Origin: Bacteroidales bacterium UBA1680
Lineage (GTDB): Bacteria; Bacteroidota; Bacteroidia; Bacteroidales; UBA932
Reading direction: 5' to 3'
NCBI GenBank assembly: GCA_002320605.1
Contig: DCKG01000001.1
Span: forward strand, 41,631 to 105,630
Length of the DNA: 64,000 nt
Both the position numbers and the translations under genes were made by a program. Below are positions 25,664 through 35,089 of this stretch, piece after piece; within the stretch, counting starts at the first letter, position 1; the number at the start of each line of letters is the position of its first letter. The notes under the pieces were generated by a model that had not been told where the DNA came from, searched no databases, and saw nothing but the letters and a program-made list of their open reading frames with translations.

Positions 25664-28291
25664 ATGAAATTTGGTTTAATGAATATATACAAAATCGCCG
25701 GCATTCTGGCATCGTTTCTGGCGAGTTTCTCGCTGATGGGACAAGATGTCAAGGACACCTTAGCTGCGAAATATATAGAGGTGGACTATGACAACCCGAA
25801 GAGTTACATCGTCGGGGGTGTCACGGTGCGAGGAAACAAGTCATACAGCAACAATCAAATTATTTCTCTCACGGGCCTTTCGAAAGGTCTCACGGTGACC
25901 GTTCCTAGCGATGCCATGTCTTCTGTCGTGGACAGGCTATGGGCTCAGAATAAGTTTGAGGATGTTTCCTTGGGAATTGATCACCTGAGCGCTGACGGAG
26001 ATTCTGCTTTCTTCGTGATAGATGTCAAAGAGCGTCCGAGAGTGTCTTCGTGGCTGTTCACCGGTGTTAAGAAAGGCGAGAAAAAAGATTTGGAAGAAAG
26101 ACTGAAGCTTCGTAGAGGCGGTGAGTATTCTGATTACGTAGCCAGGACATCCATCGGAATCATCAAACGTTATTACTCTGAAAAAGGTTTCCTGAATTGC
26201 GAGGTGAATGTCAAGTCGGAGCCGGATCCCGTGCTTAAAAACTTGATAAGAGTTACCTTCGAGGTGGACAAGGGGCTGAAGATTAGAATCCGAGACATTA
26301 ATTTCGAGGGAAATACTGGAGTATCGGACTTCAATCTGGCTAGGTCCATGAAGAAGACGAAGGCAAAGAAGATATATAACTTCTTTAACAGCAAGAAGTT
26401 CAATGAAAAGGAATATCCTAACGACAAGAAGAATCTCATAAGCAAATTCAACGAGGCCGGCTATCGCGATGCCAGAATATTGAAAGATTCCATTTATTAT
26501 GTGGAGCCGGGCAGGCTGGGAATCGATTTCAAGTTCGATCAGGGTGACAAGTATTATTTCAGAAACATCACTTGGACAGGAAACTCGGTGCATTCGGCAG
26601 ACCAGCTGAATCAGATTCTGAACATTAAGAAAGGGGATCCATACGATGTAGTCACGATGCAGAAGAGGCTGTTTGGAGGTGACAAGCAGAACGATTACGC
26701 TGTCTCGAAGCTATATCGCGACGAGGGGTACCTCTTCTTCCAGGTAATGCCAGTGGAACTGAACATCGAGAACGACTCGGTGGATGTCGAGATGAGGATC
26801 TCGGAAGGCAAGCAGGCCACTCTGAATAATATCGTCATAAATGGGAATGACCTTACTAATGAGAGGGTAGTCAGACGCCAGATATTCACTCGCCCCGGGG
26901 ATTTGTTCAGCCAGACTGACTTCGAAAGGTCTATCAGAGAAATCGCTTCTCTGGGGCAATTCGACCCTGAGGCAATATCCAAGGAAGGCGGCTATTCAAT
27001 CGTGCCTAACCAAGCGAACAATACGGTTGACATAATATATAACGTTACCGAAAAGCCTTCCAGCCAGCTGGAACTCTCTGGAGGCTGGGGCGGCAAGACA
27101 TTCGTAGCGACGGTCGGCGTAAATTTCAATAACTTCTCTACGAGGAGGATGTTCGACAAGGGGGCCTGGAGGCCTGTGCCTCTGGGGGATGCCCAGAGCC
27201 TGTCTTTGCGTCTGCAGACGAACGGAACGTATTATACTTCGGCAATATTCGGATTCACGGAGCCTTGGTTGTTCGGGAAAAAGCCAACCTCTCTCAGCAT
27301 TAACACATACTATTCAAGGCAGACGAACTCCTCAATAGCTCTCGGCATGCTGAGCAATTCTAAAGTCATGCAGGTATATGGCTTTTCCGGCGGCATTGGA
27401 ACAAGGCTGAAATGGCCGGATAATTATTTCACTTTATATAATGGCTTGAGCTGGCAGACGTACGACCTGAAAAACTGGTACAGCGGATATTATCTTTTCT
27501 CAGATGGCGTTTCTCATAACATCAGTTACACGGCCAGCCTGTCAAGGACATCCACTGATCAGCAGATTTATCCTCGCCAAGGGTCTGTCTTTTCTACTAC
27601 ATTGCAGCTCACTCCGCCATATTCTTTGTTCAGGAAGAAGGATAAAGGAACTTTGGATGCATCTGGAAAGCCGGTACGCGTAGACAGTTATAAAGACATC
27701 AACTACGATAATTGGTCTTCTCGTGACAGGTACAGATGGATTGAATACTGGAAGGTGAAGTTCAGCGCAGAGACGTATCAGAAGATAATCGGTGACTTAG
27801 TCATAATGGGGAAAGCTCAGTTTGGATATCTGGGATATTATAATAGGAAATGGGGCTATTCTCCTTTCGAGGGCTTCAGGGTCGGCGGAAGCGGAATGTC
27901 CGGGTACGATACCTATGGCTCAGATATCATAGCGCTGCGTGGATATGAGGATTACTCGTTGACCCCGGAGGCAGTCTCAACCTATAATACAAGCTATTAT
28001 GCGGGAAATGTCTATGATAAGTTTACTGTCGAGCTACGTTATCCTGTGATTCTGCAACCTCAGTCGACAATCTTCGTGCTCGGGTTCTTGGAAGGCGGAA
28101 ACTGCTGGTCGGACATCAAAGACTTCAATCCTTTCCAAATTAAGCGATCTGCAGGTGTCGGCGTGAGGGTATTCTTGCCTATGATTGGCCTTCTGGGCGT
28201 TGACTGGGGGTATGGTTTCGACAACGACAATTCGTCACAGCGGCGGAAAGGCGGAAGCCAGTTCCATTTCGTTATAGGACAACAATTCTAA
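25664..28291 (+). CDS. bamA: Outer membrane assembly factor BamA
   Basis: The frame is open from a TTG at 25637, but that lies before the promoter box. ATGs at 25664 and 25679 are the real candidates; the second gives the cleaner signal peptide (MNIYKIAG...MGQDV). The product is about 870 residues: five POTRA-like repeats in residues 45-450, then a 16-stranded barrel of the bacterial surface antigen family with the lid-loop-like GFRVGGSGMSGYDTYGS and ending FVIGQQF. It is the central component that folds outer membrane proteins, with BamD and Skp encoded nearby. Confidence 0.95.
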   Translation: MKFGLMNIYKIAGILASFLASFSLMGQDVKDTLAAKYIEVDYDNPKSYIVGGVTVRGNKSYSNNQIISLTGLSKGLTVTVPSDAMSSVVDRLWAQNKFEDVSLGIDHLSADGDSAFFVIDVKERPRVSSWLFTGVKKGEKKDLEERLKLRRGGEYSDYVARTSIGIIKRYYSEKGFLNCEVNVKSEPDPVLKNLIRVTFEVDKGLKIRIRDINFEGNTGVSDFNLARSMKKTKAKKIYNFFNSKKFNEKEYPNDKKNLISKFNEAGYRDARILKDSIYYVEPGRLGIDFKFDQGDKYYFRNITWTGNSVHSADQLNQILNIKKGDPYDVVTMQKRLFGGDKQNDYAVSKLYRDEGYLFFQVMPVELNIENDSVDVEMRISEGKQATLNNIVINGNDLTNERVVRRQIFTRPGDLFSQTDFERSIREIASLGQFDPEAISKEGGYSIVPNQANNTVDIIYNVTEKPSSQLELSGGWGGKTFVATVGVNFNNFSTRRMFDKGAWRPVPLGDAQSLSLRLQTNGTYYTSAIFGFTEPWLFGKKPTSLSINTYYSRQTNSSIALGMLSNSKVMQVYGFSGGIGTRLKWPDNYFTLYNGLSWQTYDLKNWYSGYYLFSDGVSHNISYTASLSRTSTDQQIYPRQGSVFSTTLQLTPPYSLFRKKDKGTLDASGKPVRVDSYKDINYDNWSSRDRYRWIEYWKVKFSAETYQKIIGDLVIMGKAQFGYLGYYNRKWGYSPFEGFRVGGSGMSGYDTYGSDIIALRGYEDYSLTPEAVSTYNTSYYAGNVYDKFTVELRYPVILQPQSTIFVLGFLEGGNCWSDIKDFNPFQIKRSAGVGVRVFLPMIGLLGVDWGYGFDNDNSSQRRKGGSQFHFVIGQQF

Positions 28292-28299
28292 TAATTTCT

Positions 28300-28307
28300 T
28301 AATTTTG
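28300..28307 (+). promoter_or_regulatory. -7 box before skp
   Basis: TAATTTTG in the bamA-skp gap, 36 bp before the skp ATG, would allow extra transcription of the chaperone. Confidence 0.5.
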
Positions 28308-28343
28308 TGGTCGGATTACTAAAATGATAACTAAATTTTATTT

Positions 28344-28943
28344 ATGAATATGAAGAAAATCGCATTGTTCGCCGTTATGGCATTGTTTACGTTAGCCACC
28401 TCTGCGCAGGTGAAATTGGCTCATGTCAACTTCAATGAGCTTGTGACTCTTATGCCAGAGTCCGATAACGCTAGGTCTACGATGGAGGCTGCGCAGAAGG
28501 AAGCTAATGAAACTTATCAGAGCATGGTTGAAGAGGCTCAGACGAAATATAGCGAGTACCAGCAGAAGCAGTCCACATGGACGGCTGCCATCAGGGAAAG
28601 CAAGGAAAAAGAACTAGGTGACATCCAGAACAGGATTCAGGAGTTCCAGCAGTCCATCCAGCAAGAGCTCCAGCAGCAGAATGAGCAGCTCATGACTCCT
28701 ATCTACGACAAGGCTCGCAAGGCAATCGAAAAGATTGCGAAGGCCGGCGGATATGCTTTCGTTTTCGATTCGTCACAGTATGTTTATGTTGACCCTTCAC
28801 AGAGCAAGGACCTTACTCCTGAGGCAAGAAAAGCATTGAATATTCCGGAAGGCAGGACCGTTGAGTCTTTGCAGAAGGAACTTCAGGCTAAGCAGGGATC
28901 TGCCGCAAGCGCTACTGGTTCTACGGCAGGCACTGCAAAATAG
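28344..28943 (+). CDS. skp: Skp/OmpH periplasmic chaperone
   Basis: The 199-residue protein has a signal peptide (cleavage at TSAQ) and the OmpH core VKLAHVNFNELVTLMPE. Gln-rich coiled-coil tentacles fill residues 55-115, and the C-terminal strand KIAKAGGYAFVFDSSQYVY follows, ending in a Ala/Gly/Thr-rich tail. It shields outer membrane proteins on the way to BamA, its immediate upstream neighbour. A strong terminator follows, closing the nadK-uppS-bamA-skp block. Confidence 0.92.
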   Translation: MNMKKIALFAVMALFTLATSAQVKLAHVNFNELVTLMPESDNARSTMEAAQKEANETYQSMVEEAQTKYSEYQQKQSTWTAAIRESKEKELGDIQNRIQEFQQSIQQELQQQNEQLMTPIYDKARKAIEKIAKAGGYAFVFDSSQYVYVDPSQSKDLTPEARKALNIPEGRTVESLQKELQAKQGSAASATGSTAGTAK

Positions 28944-28965
28944 TTGCAAGAAGAGATTTAAAAGG

Positions 28966-28989
28966 GGCAGGCATTGCCTGTCTTTTTTT
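28966..28989 (+). terminator. Terminator after skp
   Basis: A 7-bp stem with one G-T pair (28966-28972 with 28976-28982), a 3-nt loop and a run of seven T. Confidence 0.85.
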
Positions 28990-29048
28990 ATTGCACGAAA
29001 ATAAAACGTTTTTCTTCGGAATTGTTATGAAATATTTGGTAAATTATA

Positions 29049-29056
29049 TAAATTTG
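29049..29056 (+). promoter_or_regulatory. -7 box of korAB
   Basis: TAAATTTG lies 41 bp before the korA ATG, downstream of the skp terminator. A TTG 23 bp upstream may be the -33 element. Confidence 0.55.
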
Positions 29057-29097
29057 CAACGTTATATAATTATTGCGCTAAAAAACTGTAACAAGTA

Positions 29098-30945
29098 ATG
29101 CAACACAAGGTAATTGATACGAAAGATGTGGTGATCAGGTTCGCAGGCGATTCCGGTGATGGCATGCAACTTACTGGCTCTTTGTTCGCCAATACTTCTG
29201 CGATTGCTGGCAACGACCTGTCGACATTCCCTGACTATCCTGCGGAAATCAGGGCTCCGCACGGAACTGTTTCCGGCGTCTCTGGCTTTCAGGTGCACAT
29301 CGGCAGCACGAAAGTCAACACCCCTGGAGATTACTGCGATCTGCTGGTCGCAATGAATCCTGCCGCACTTGAAGCGAATGCAAAGTGGTGCAAGCCGACA
29401 GCCATGATTCTTATCGATACCGATTCTTTCACGGATGAATTGATCAAGAAAGCTGGATTCAAGACGAATAATGTTTTTCTTGAATTGGGAGTTGAGGATA
29501 GGATAATAATACCTTCTCCTATCACCACTCTTACTAAGGAAAGCCTGAAAGGTTGCGGCATGGATCAGAAGTCTATCCTGAAGTGTAAGAATATGTTCAC
29601 GTTAGGCATGGCTTGCTTCATTTATAGCCGTCCTCTTGAATATGTCAATAGCTATATTGAAGGAAAGTTCGCCAAGAAGCACCCCGAAATGGTAGGGCCA
29701 AATGAGAAGGTGCTGAAAGACGGCTATAATTATGCGGCTAACATACAGCTTATCCCGAACACCTACATGGTTAAGCCTGCGAAGAGCCTCGAACCGGGAC
29801 TCTATAGGAATATTACTGGGAATCAGGCTATTGCATGGGGCTTGCTGGCTGCATCTGAGAAATCTGGGCTTCCGCTTTTCTGTGGATCTTATCCGATTAC
29901 TCCTGCAACGGCCATACTAGAGGAGCTTGCCATTTATAAGAGTCTCGGCTGCAAGACATTGCAAGCCGAGGACGAGATTGCGGGCATATGCACCGCCATC
30001 GGTGCTTCTTTCGCAGGCAATCTTGCTGTTACTACTACTTCCGGCCCTGGCTTCTCGCTTAAGAGCGAGGCTCTGGGTTTAGCCGTAATGACTGAGCTGC
30101 CGCTTGTGGTGGTCGATGTTCAGCGAGCGGGCCCTTCAACAGGAATCCCTACCAAGACAGAGCAGACCGACTTGTTGCAAGCTCTGTACGGAAGAAACGG
30201 CGAGTGCCCGATTCCGGTCATAGCCGCGCATTCTCCAGCTAATTGCTTCAATGCCGCATTTAATGCGGCAAAGATAGCACTTGAGCACATGACCCCTGTG
30301 ATTTTGTTGTCAGAGGGTTTCCTGGGGAATGGCAGTGAGCCTTGGCGCATTCCGACCATGGCTGACTATCCGGAAATCAAGCCTCCGTTCGCACGCGGAG
30401 TGCTTAAAGAAGGGGAACGATTCCATCCTTTCAAGAGAGACCCCGAGACCATGGTTCCTCAGTGGGCCATTCCTGGGCAGAAAGGTTTCGAGCATAGGGT
30501 TGGCGGACTGGAAAAAAATCACGAAGGCGTGCTTTCTTCGGATCCGGCGAATCACCAGACTATGGTGAACGAGCGTGCCGCTAAGGTGGCTAGGATTGCC
30601 GATTTCATTCCGGAGCTCAAGGTTGACGGCCCTGATTCTGGGAAACTGCTCGTAGTTGGCTGGGGCGGAACTTATGGCCACATAAAAAGTGCCGTAGATG
30701 AGGAGAGGGAGGAAGGCAAGAACGTGTCCTTCGCTCATTTCGACTATATTAATCCTCTTCCTAAGAACACTAAGGACGTTTTCTCTAAATTCGAGAAAAT
30801 TCTCGTCTGCGAGCTGAACAGCGGTCAGTTCTGCGCTTACCTGCGCGACTGTCTGCCAGACTTCAAATACGACAAATGCAATAAAGTTCAGGGTCAGCCA
30901 TTCCTCGTGAAAGAACTGGTTGAGGCAATAAATAAGGAGATCTAG
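29098..30945 (+). CDS. korA: 2-oxoglutarate:ferredoxin oxidoreductase, gamma-alpha fusion
   Basis: In the 615-residue protein, the gamma domain (about 1-190, with VIRFAGDSGDGMQLTG) is fused to the alpha domain (from about 225, with SYPITPATAILEELA and the QAEDEIAGI and SGPGFSLKSEA segments). It pairs with KorB, encoded 3 bp downstream, for CoA-dependent oxidation of 2-oxoacids, most likely 2-oxoglutarate, with ferredoxin, or the reverse reductive carboxylation. No ferredoxin-type subunit gene is adjacent, as is usual for the two-subunit form. The substrate is inferred from family and from gdhA next door. Confidence 0.9.
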   Translation: MQHKVIDTKDVVIRFAGDSGDGMQLTGSLFANTSAIAGNDLSTFPDYPAEIRAPHGTVSGVSGFQVHIGSTKVNTPGDYCDLLVAMNPAALEANAKWCKPTAMILIDTDSFTDELIKKAGFKTNNVFLELGVEDRIIIPSPITTLTKESLKGCGMDQKSILKCKNMFTLGMACFIYSRPLEYVNSYIEGKFAKKHPEMVGPNEKVLKDGYNYAANIQLIPNTYMVKPAKSLEPGLYRNITGNQAIAWGLLAASEKSGLPLFCGSYPITPATAILEELAIYKSLGCKTLQAEDEIAGICTAIGASFAGNLAVTTTSGPGFSLKSEALGLAVMTELPLVVVDVQRAGPSTGIPTKTEQTDLLQALYGRNGECPIPVIAAHSPANCFNAAFNAAKIALEHMTPVILLSEGFLGNGSEPWRIPTMADYPEIKPPFARGVLKEGERFHPFKRDPETMVPQWAIPGQKGFEHRVGGLEKNHEGVLSSDPANHQTMVNERAAKVARIADFIPELKVDGPDSGKLLVVGWGGTYGHIKSAVDEEREEGKNVSFAHFDYINPLPKNTKDVFSKFEKILVCELNSGQFCAYLRDCLPDFKYDKCNKVQGQPFLVKELVEAINKEI

Positions 30946-30948
30946 ATT

Positions 30949-31968
30949 ATGGCAACATTGACATTCAAGGATTTCAAAAGTGATCAGGAAGTACGCTGGT
31001 GCCCTGGATGTGGCGACCATGCTGTTCTGGCTGCCTTGCAGAGGGCTCTCCCGAAAGTCAGCCAGGCTCTTGGTTACGAGAAAGAGCGTTACGTCGTAGT
31101 GTCCGGAATCGGATGCTCGTCGCGTCTCCCTTACTACATGGACACATACGGTTTCCATAGCATTCATGGCCGTGCCACGGCAGTCTCTACCGGCATCAAG
31201 GTCGCTAATCCTTGGCTGACTGTCTGGCAGGCTTGCGGCGATGGCGATGCGCTCGCAATAGGAGGCAATCATTTCGTCCATGCAATAAGACGAAATATTG
31301 ATATAAATATCATATTGTTCAATAATAGGATTTATGGTCTCACGAAGGGGCAGTATTCTCCTACTTCCAAATTCGGAGCCATCACGAAAACCTCTCCTTA
31401 TGGTACCGTAGAGCACCCATTCGATCCGGGTTCCCTGGTTCTGGGCGCGAAAGGCACTTTTTTTGCTCGCTCTCTTGATGTAGACCTGAAACTGAACGAG
31501 GAAATAATGACAGCTGCGGCTTTGCATGATGGCTGCTCAGTGATGGAGATGCTGACAAACTGTGTGATATTCAATGACGGCGCTCACAAAGAGATTGCCG
31601 ATCCTGCAGTTCGTCCTGACAGGACAGTTGTTCTCCGTCAAGGTGAAAGGATGATATTCGGGAAAAATAATGATAAGGGTCTTGTCTTTGAAGATAACCG
31701 CATCAAGGCTGTTACCATTGGTGAGAATGGCTACAAGGAAGAAGATATCCTCATTCATGATGCACATGCCAATAACCTGGGTCTTCAAATGGCTCTCGCA
31801 GACATGAAAGGCCCGGACCTGCCAGTGGCTCTTGGAGTTATCAGAGATGTGAAAGACATCACTTATGATGATGGAGTGCGCGATCAGGTGAAGGATGTCA
31901 TGCGCAAGAGCAAGATTCATTGCGTGGACGACCTGCTGCGGAGCGGCTCGACATGGGAAATAAAATGA
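30949..31968 (+). CDS. korB: 2-oxoglutarate:ferredoxin oxidoreductase, beta subunit
   Basis: This 339-residue thiamine diphosphate-binding subunit has the Cys pair WCPGCGDH near the N-terminus and GIGCSSR for the iron-sulfur cluster. The thiamine motif is GDGDALAIGGNHFVHAIRRN, with NNRIYGLTKGQYSPTS. It completes the KorAB enzyme with the upstream fusion subunit. gdhA follows after 43 bp, so 2-oxoglutarate and glutamate metabolism are grouped. Confidence 0.93.
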   Translation: MATLTFKDFKSDQEVRWCPGCGDHAVLAALQRALPKVSQALGYEKERYVVVSGIGCSSRLPYYMDTYGFHSIHGRATAVSTGIKVANPWLTVWQACGDGDALAIGGNHFVHAIRRNIDINIILFNNRIYGLTKGQYSPTSKFGAITKTSPYGTVEHPFDPGSLVLGAKGTFFARSLDVDLKLNEEIMTAAALHDGCSVMEMLTNCVIFNDGAHKEIADPAVRPDRTVVLRQGERMIFGKNNDKGLVFEDNRIKAVTIGENGYKEEDILIHDAHANNLGLQMALADMKGPDLPVALGVIRDVKDITYDDGVRDQVKDVMRKSKIHCVDDLLRSGSTWEIK

Positions 31969-32011
31969 TGAATATTTAATATTTTGTGTTGTATCACACC
32001 ATTTAATTAAT

Positions 32012-33355
32012 ATGAATACTACAGAAATAATGGCCCGTCTCCAGGCCAAGTACCCTACAGAGAAAGAATATCTGCAGGCTGTGCAGGAGGTTCTTGAGTC
32101 AATTGAAGATGTTTACAATCAGCATCCGGAATTTGAGAAAGCTAAGATAGTCGAGAGACTCGTCGAGCCAGACAGAATTTATACTTTCCGCATTGTGTGG
32201 GTTGACGACAACGGCGATGTTCAGACAAACCTCGGCTACCGCGTTCAGTTCAACTCTGCCATTGGCCCTTACAAGGGAGGCCTTCGTTTCCACAAGGCTG
32301 TCACCCCTTCTATGCTGAAATTTCTGGGCTTCGAGCAGACGTTCAAGAATGCCCTCACGACTCTGCCTATGGGTGGTGCCAAGGGTGGTTCAGATTTCGA
32401 CCCGGTAGGCAAGTCTAACGCTGAAATCATGCGCTTCTGCCAGGCGTTCATGCTAGAGCTCTGGCGTTGCATAGGTCCTGACCAGGATATCCCTGCTGGT
32501 GATGTCGGTGTCGGCGGCCGCGAAATTGGCTTCCTGAATGGAATGTATCAGAAGCTTGCCCATGAATACCATACGGGAGTGCTCACTGGAAAGGGCGCTA
32601 CGTGGGGAGGCTCTATCCTTCGTCCGGAAGCTACTGGTTTCGGTGCGCTCTATTTCACCCAGCACGTCCTTCATCATGCAGGAAAGGACATCAGGGACAA
32701 GAAGGTTTGCATCTCTGGCTTCGGGAACGTAGCGTGGGGAGCCGTTAAGAAAGCTACTCAGCTTGGGGCGAAGGTCGTAGCCATAAGCGGACCAGACGGG
32801 GCCTGCCATATTCCTGATGGAATGACCCCTGAAATGAACGACTATATGCTTGTAATGCGTGCTTCCAATAGGGATAAGGTGCAAGATCTAGCTGACAAAT
32901 TCCCTGGGAAGGTTGAATTCCTTCCTGGAAAGAAGTCTTGGAGCATCCCTTGCGACATTGCTCTTCCTTGCGCATTCCAGAATGAGCTGAGCGAGGACGA
33001 TGCCAAGGAACTCAAGGCTAATGGGTGCTGGTGCTGCTGCGAGGTGTCCAACATGGGATGCCAGCCTGGCGCTATACATTTCTTCCAGCACAATGGAATC
33101 CTGTTTGCCCCTGGAAAGGCAGTGAACGCAGGAGGAGTCGCTACTTCTGGTCTTGAGATGACCCAGAATGCCCAGCATATCAGCTGGTCTGCGAAGGAGG
33201 TTGACGAGAAACTTCACTGGATCATGGAGAATATTCACGAGCAGTGCGTCAAGTATGGCACGCAGAAAGACGGTTCCGTCGATTACGTGAAAGGCGCTAA
33301 CATTGCCGGTTTCATGAAGGTCGCTCAGGCAATGCTGGAGCAGGGAATAATCTGA
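32012..33355 (+). CDS. gdhA: NADP-type glutamate dehydrogenase
   Basis: The 447-residue hexameric-class enzyme has the conserved GGLRFHKAVTPSMLKFLGFEQ, the catalytic Lys in LPMGGAKGGSDFDP and the nucleotide-binding SGFGNVAWGAVKKA. The motif and length (about 450) fit the NADP-dependent assimilatory class. It aminates 2-oxoglutarate with ammonium to glutamate, so it uses the product or substrate of KorAB upstream. A terminator follows. Confidence 0.96.
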   Translation: MNTTEIMARLQAKYPTEKEYLQAVQEVLESIEDVYNQHPEFEKAKIVERLVEPDRIYTFRIVWVDDNGDVQTNLGYRVQFNSAIGPYKGGLRFHKAVTPSMLKFLGFEQTFKNALTTLPMGGAKGGSDFDPVGKSNAEIMRFCQAFMLELWRCIGPDQDIPAGDVGVGGREIGFLNGMYQKLAHEYHTGVLTGKGATWGGSILRPEATGFGALYFTQHVLHHAGKDIRDKKVCISGFGNVAWGAVKKATQLGAKVVAISGPDGACHIPDGMTPEMNDYMLVMRASNRDKVQDLADKFPGKVEFLPGKKSWSIPCDIALPCAFQNELSEDDAKELKANGCWCCCEVSNMGCQPGAIHFFQHNGILFAPGKAVNAGGVATSGLEMTQNAQHISWSAKEVDEKLHWIMENIHEQCVKYGTQKDGSVDYVKGANIAGFMKVAQAMLEQGII

Positions 33356-33376
33356 CATATTCCTGAAAGATGAAGA

Positions 33377-33412
33377 AAAAGGCGCGACGGATTTTTCTGC
33401 CGTGCCTTTTTT
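33377..33412 (+). terminator. Terminator after gdhA
   Basis: AAAAGGC at 33377-33383 pairs with GCCTTTT, continuing imperfectly through CGACGG/CCGT, and is followed by six T. The hairpin separates gdhA from the M49-like gene. Confidence 0.75.
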
Positions 33413-33426
33413 AAATTAATATTCAT

Positions 33427-33434
33427 TAACTTTG
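33427..33434 (+). promoter_or_regulatory. -7 box of the M49-like operon
   Basis: TAACTTTG lies 41 bp before the ATG at 33476. Just downstream is GCTGTTTGAAAT (33439-33450), identical to part of the MITE-like terminal repeat at 16412. Confidence 0.55.
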
Positions 33435-33475
33435 CAGGCTGTTTGAAATCAAAAAATATACAATAGATTTTGAAT

Positions 33476-35074
33476 ATGAAAAAAATTGCTCTGGCGTGCA
33501 TTCTGATTACGCTCTTCGTTTCCTGCAAGACTGAAAAGAAGTCTGAGATAGGAAAATTGTCTGACGAGTATGCCCTGGTGAAAATCACTACTCCTGACCT
33601 GTCTGGCATTTCCGACAATGGCAAAGGAGTGCTTAACCTTTACAAATTCGCTGCTGATCAGGCTGACAGCATTTATTGGAAACAGACCTTCGGCGATAAG
33701 GCATTGATGGATGGAATTCAGGATTCGGACATCAAAGAATTTGCCATGATCAACTATGGGCCTTGGGACAGGATTACCGGCAAGGCATTCGTGGAAGGTT
33801 ATGGCGAAAGGCCGCTGGGTGCGGCTTTCTACCCTGCTGACATGACGAAGGCTGAATTCGAGGCTCTCTCTGATTCGTCCAAGACAAGTCCTTACACCAT
33901 GATAGTTCGCGACAGCGCTGGAGCCTTGGCTTCGGTTCCTTATCACGAGGCCTTCAAAAATTACATCGAAAAGATATCTAGCGAGCTTCAGGCTGCGGCC
34001 GACATCACCATAAAGGCCAGCGTCAAGAATTATCTCTTGAAAAAAATAGAGGCTCTTAGGACGGATGATTACCTTACTGCGGACAAGGCTTGGCTGGACG
34101 TGAAAGACAGCAAGATGGACCTGATCATCGGCCCTAGCGAAATCAACGATGACCAGTTGTTCGGCTTGAAGGCATCCTACGATGCGTACGTGCTGCTGAA
34201 AGATGAAAAGCGCACGGCGCAGCTGAGCCAGTTCACCGGAATGGCTGACGACTTGCAGAAAATGCTGCCTTGCGATGAGGCGTACAAAACTTTCGTTCCT
34301 GGAAGCGATTCCGAAATATATACATTCGACGCCATTTACATGGCCGGCCATGCTAATGCTGGCATCAAGCTCATGGCATTGAATCTTCCTACTGATGCAT
34401 ATTCGCAACAGCAACTTGGGACCAGGTCTGTCCTCCTGCGCAACATCATGTCGGAGAAATTCAACAGGGTGGTGAATGAGGTCGGCATGGTCGTCCTCAA
34501 TTCCGATCAGCAGGCTCACCTGAGCGAAGAGGCATTCTATTGGTGCGTGGCGTTCCGTGAGATCGCTCACGGGCTTGGAGTTAAGGCAACCGTCAATGGC
34601 AAAGGCAGCGTCAGCGATGCCTTGGGCAACAAGGCCCTGACCTGGGAAGATGCAAAGGCCAGCGCTGCAGGTCTTTATCTGCTTTGCAAGCTGTTGGATG
34701 ACTATAAGATCCCTGGCCTCACCACCAAGGAAGACGCCATCATTACCTACTTTGCCAATCTGGTTCGCTCGCAGAGGTTCGGAGAGGTGTCCCAGCTTGG
34801 AAGAGCCTATGTCATGATATTCAATTATCTGAATATGAATGGGGCATTCAAGAGGGGTGACAGTGGGAAATACACCATTGATTACGATAAGACCCTTGCG
34901 CTCATAAGCGACCTTACGGGAATCATAATCAAGACACAGGCTACCGGTGACTACGAGTTCGCATCCCAGTTCGAGGATAAGTATTGCAGCCTTTCAGACG
35001 ATTTCAAGGCAGACCTTGTCAATATACGTCTAGAGAATATTCCGATTGATCTAAAGTTTGAGTTTGAAAAGTAA
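33476..35074 (+). CDS. M49-like peptidase lipoprotein lacking a zinc ligand
   Basis: The protein has 532 residues from ATG 33476; the frame extends only to a TTG two codons earlier. The signal peptide ends in the lipobox FVSC, so it is a lipoprotein. The body aligns by recall with the bacterial M49 (DPP III-like) peptidases, whose zinc site reads HELMHG with a later LEEAKAD. Here the first motif is REIAHG (Arg at about 361 for His) and the second WEDAKAS (Ser for Asp), while TVNGK and the GLYLL helix are kept. One zinc ligand is thus replaced, so peptidase activity is doubtful and a binding role more likely. A DASS transporter and porin-like gene follow in the same operon. Confidence 0.75.
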   Translation: MKKIALACILITLFVSCKTEKKSEIGKLSDEYALVKITTPDLSGISDNGKGVLNLYKFAADQADSIYWKQTFGDKALMDGIQDSDIKEFAMINYGPWDRITGKAFVEGYGERPLGAAFYPADMTKAEFEALSDSSKTSPYTMIVRDSAGALASVPYHEAFKNYIEKISSELQAAADITIKASVKNYLLKKIEALRTDDYLTADKAWLDVKDSKMDLIIGPSEINDDQLFGLKASYDAYVLLKDEKRTAQLSQFTGMADDLQKMLPCDEAYKTFVPGSDSEIYTFDAIYMAGHANAGIKLMALNLPTDAYSQQQLGTRSVLLRNIMSEKFNRVVNEVGMVVLNSDQQAHLSEEAFYWCVAFREIAHGLGVKATVNGKGSVSDALGNKALTWEDAKASAAGLYLLCKLLDDYKIPGLTTKEDAIITYFANLVRSQRFGEVSQLGRAYVMIFNYLNMNGAFKRGDSGKYTIDYDKTLALISDLTGIIIKTQATGDYEFASQFEDKYCSLSDDFKADLVNIRLENIPIDLKFEFEK

Positions 35075-35089
35075 TTATTATTAATTGAT

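Noticed and set aside
30310..31527. Antisense open frame of 405 residues opposite korA and korB
   Set aside because: It is the shadow of two conserved enzymes with biased codon use and crosses their junction.
33449..34570. Antisense open frame of 373 residues opposite the M49-like gene
   Set aside because: The sense strand has a lipobox signal, family similarity and a promoter; the antisense has none.
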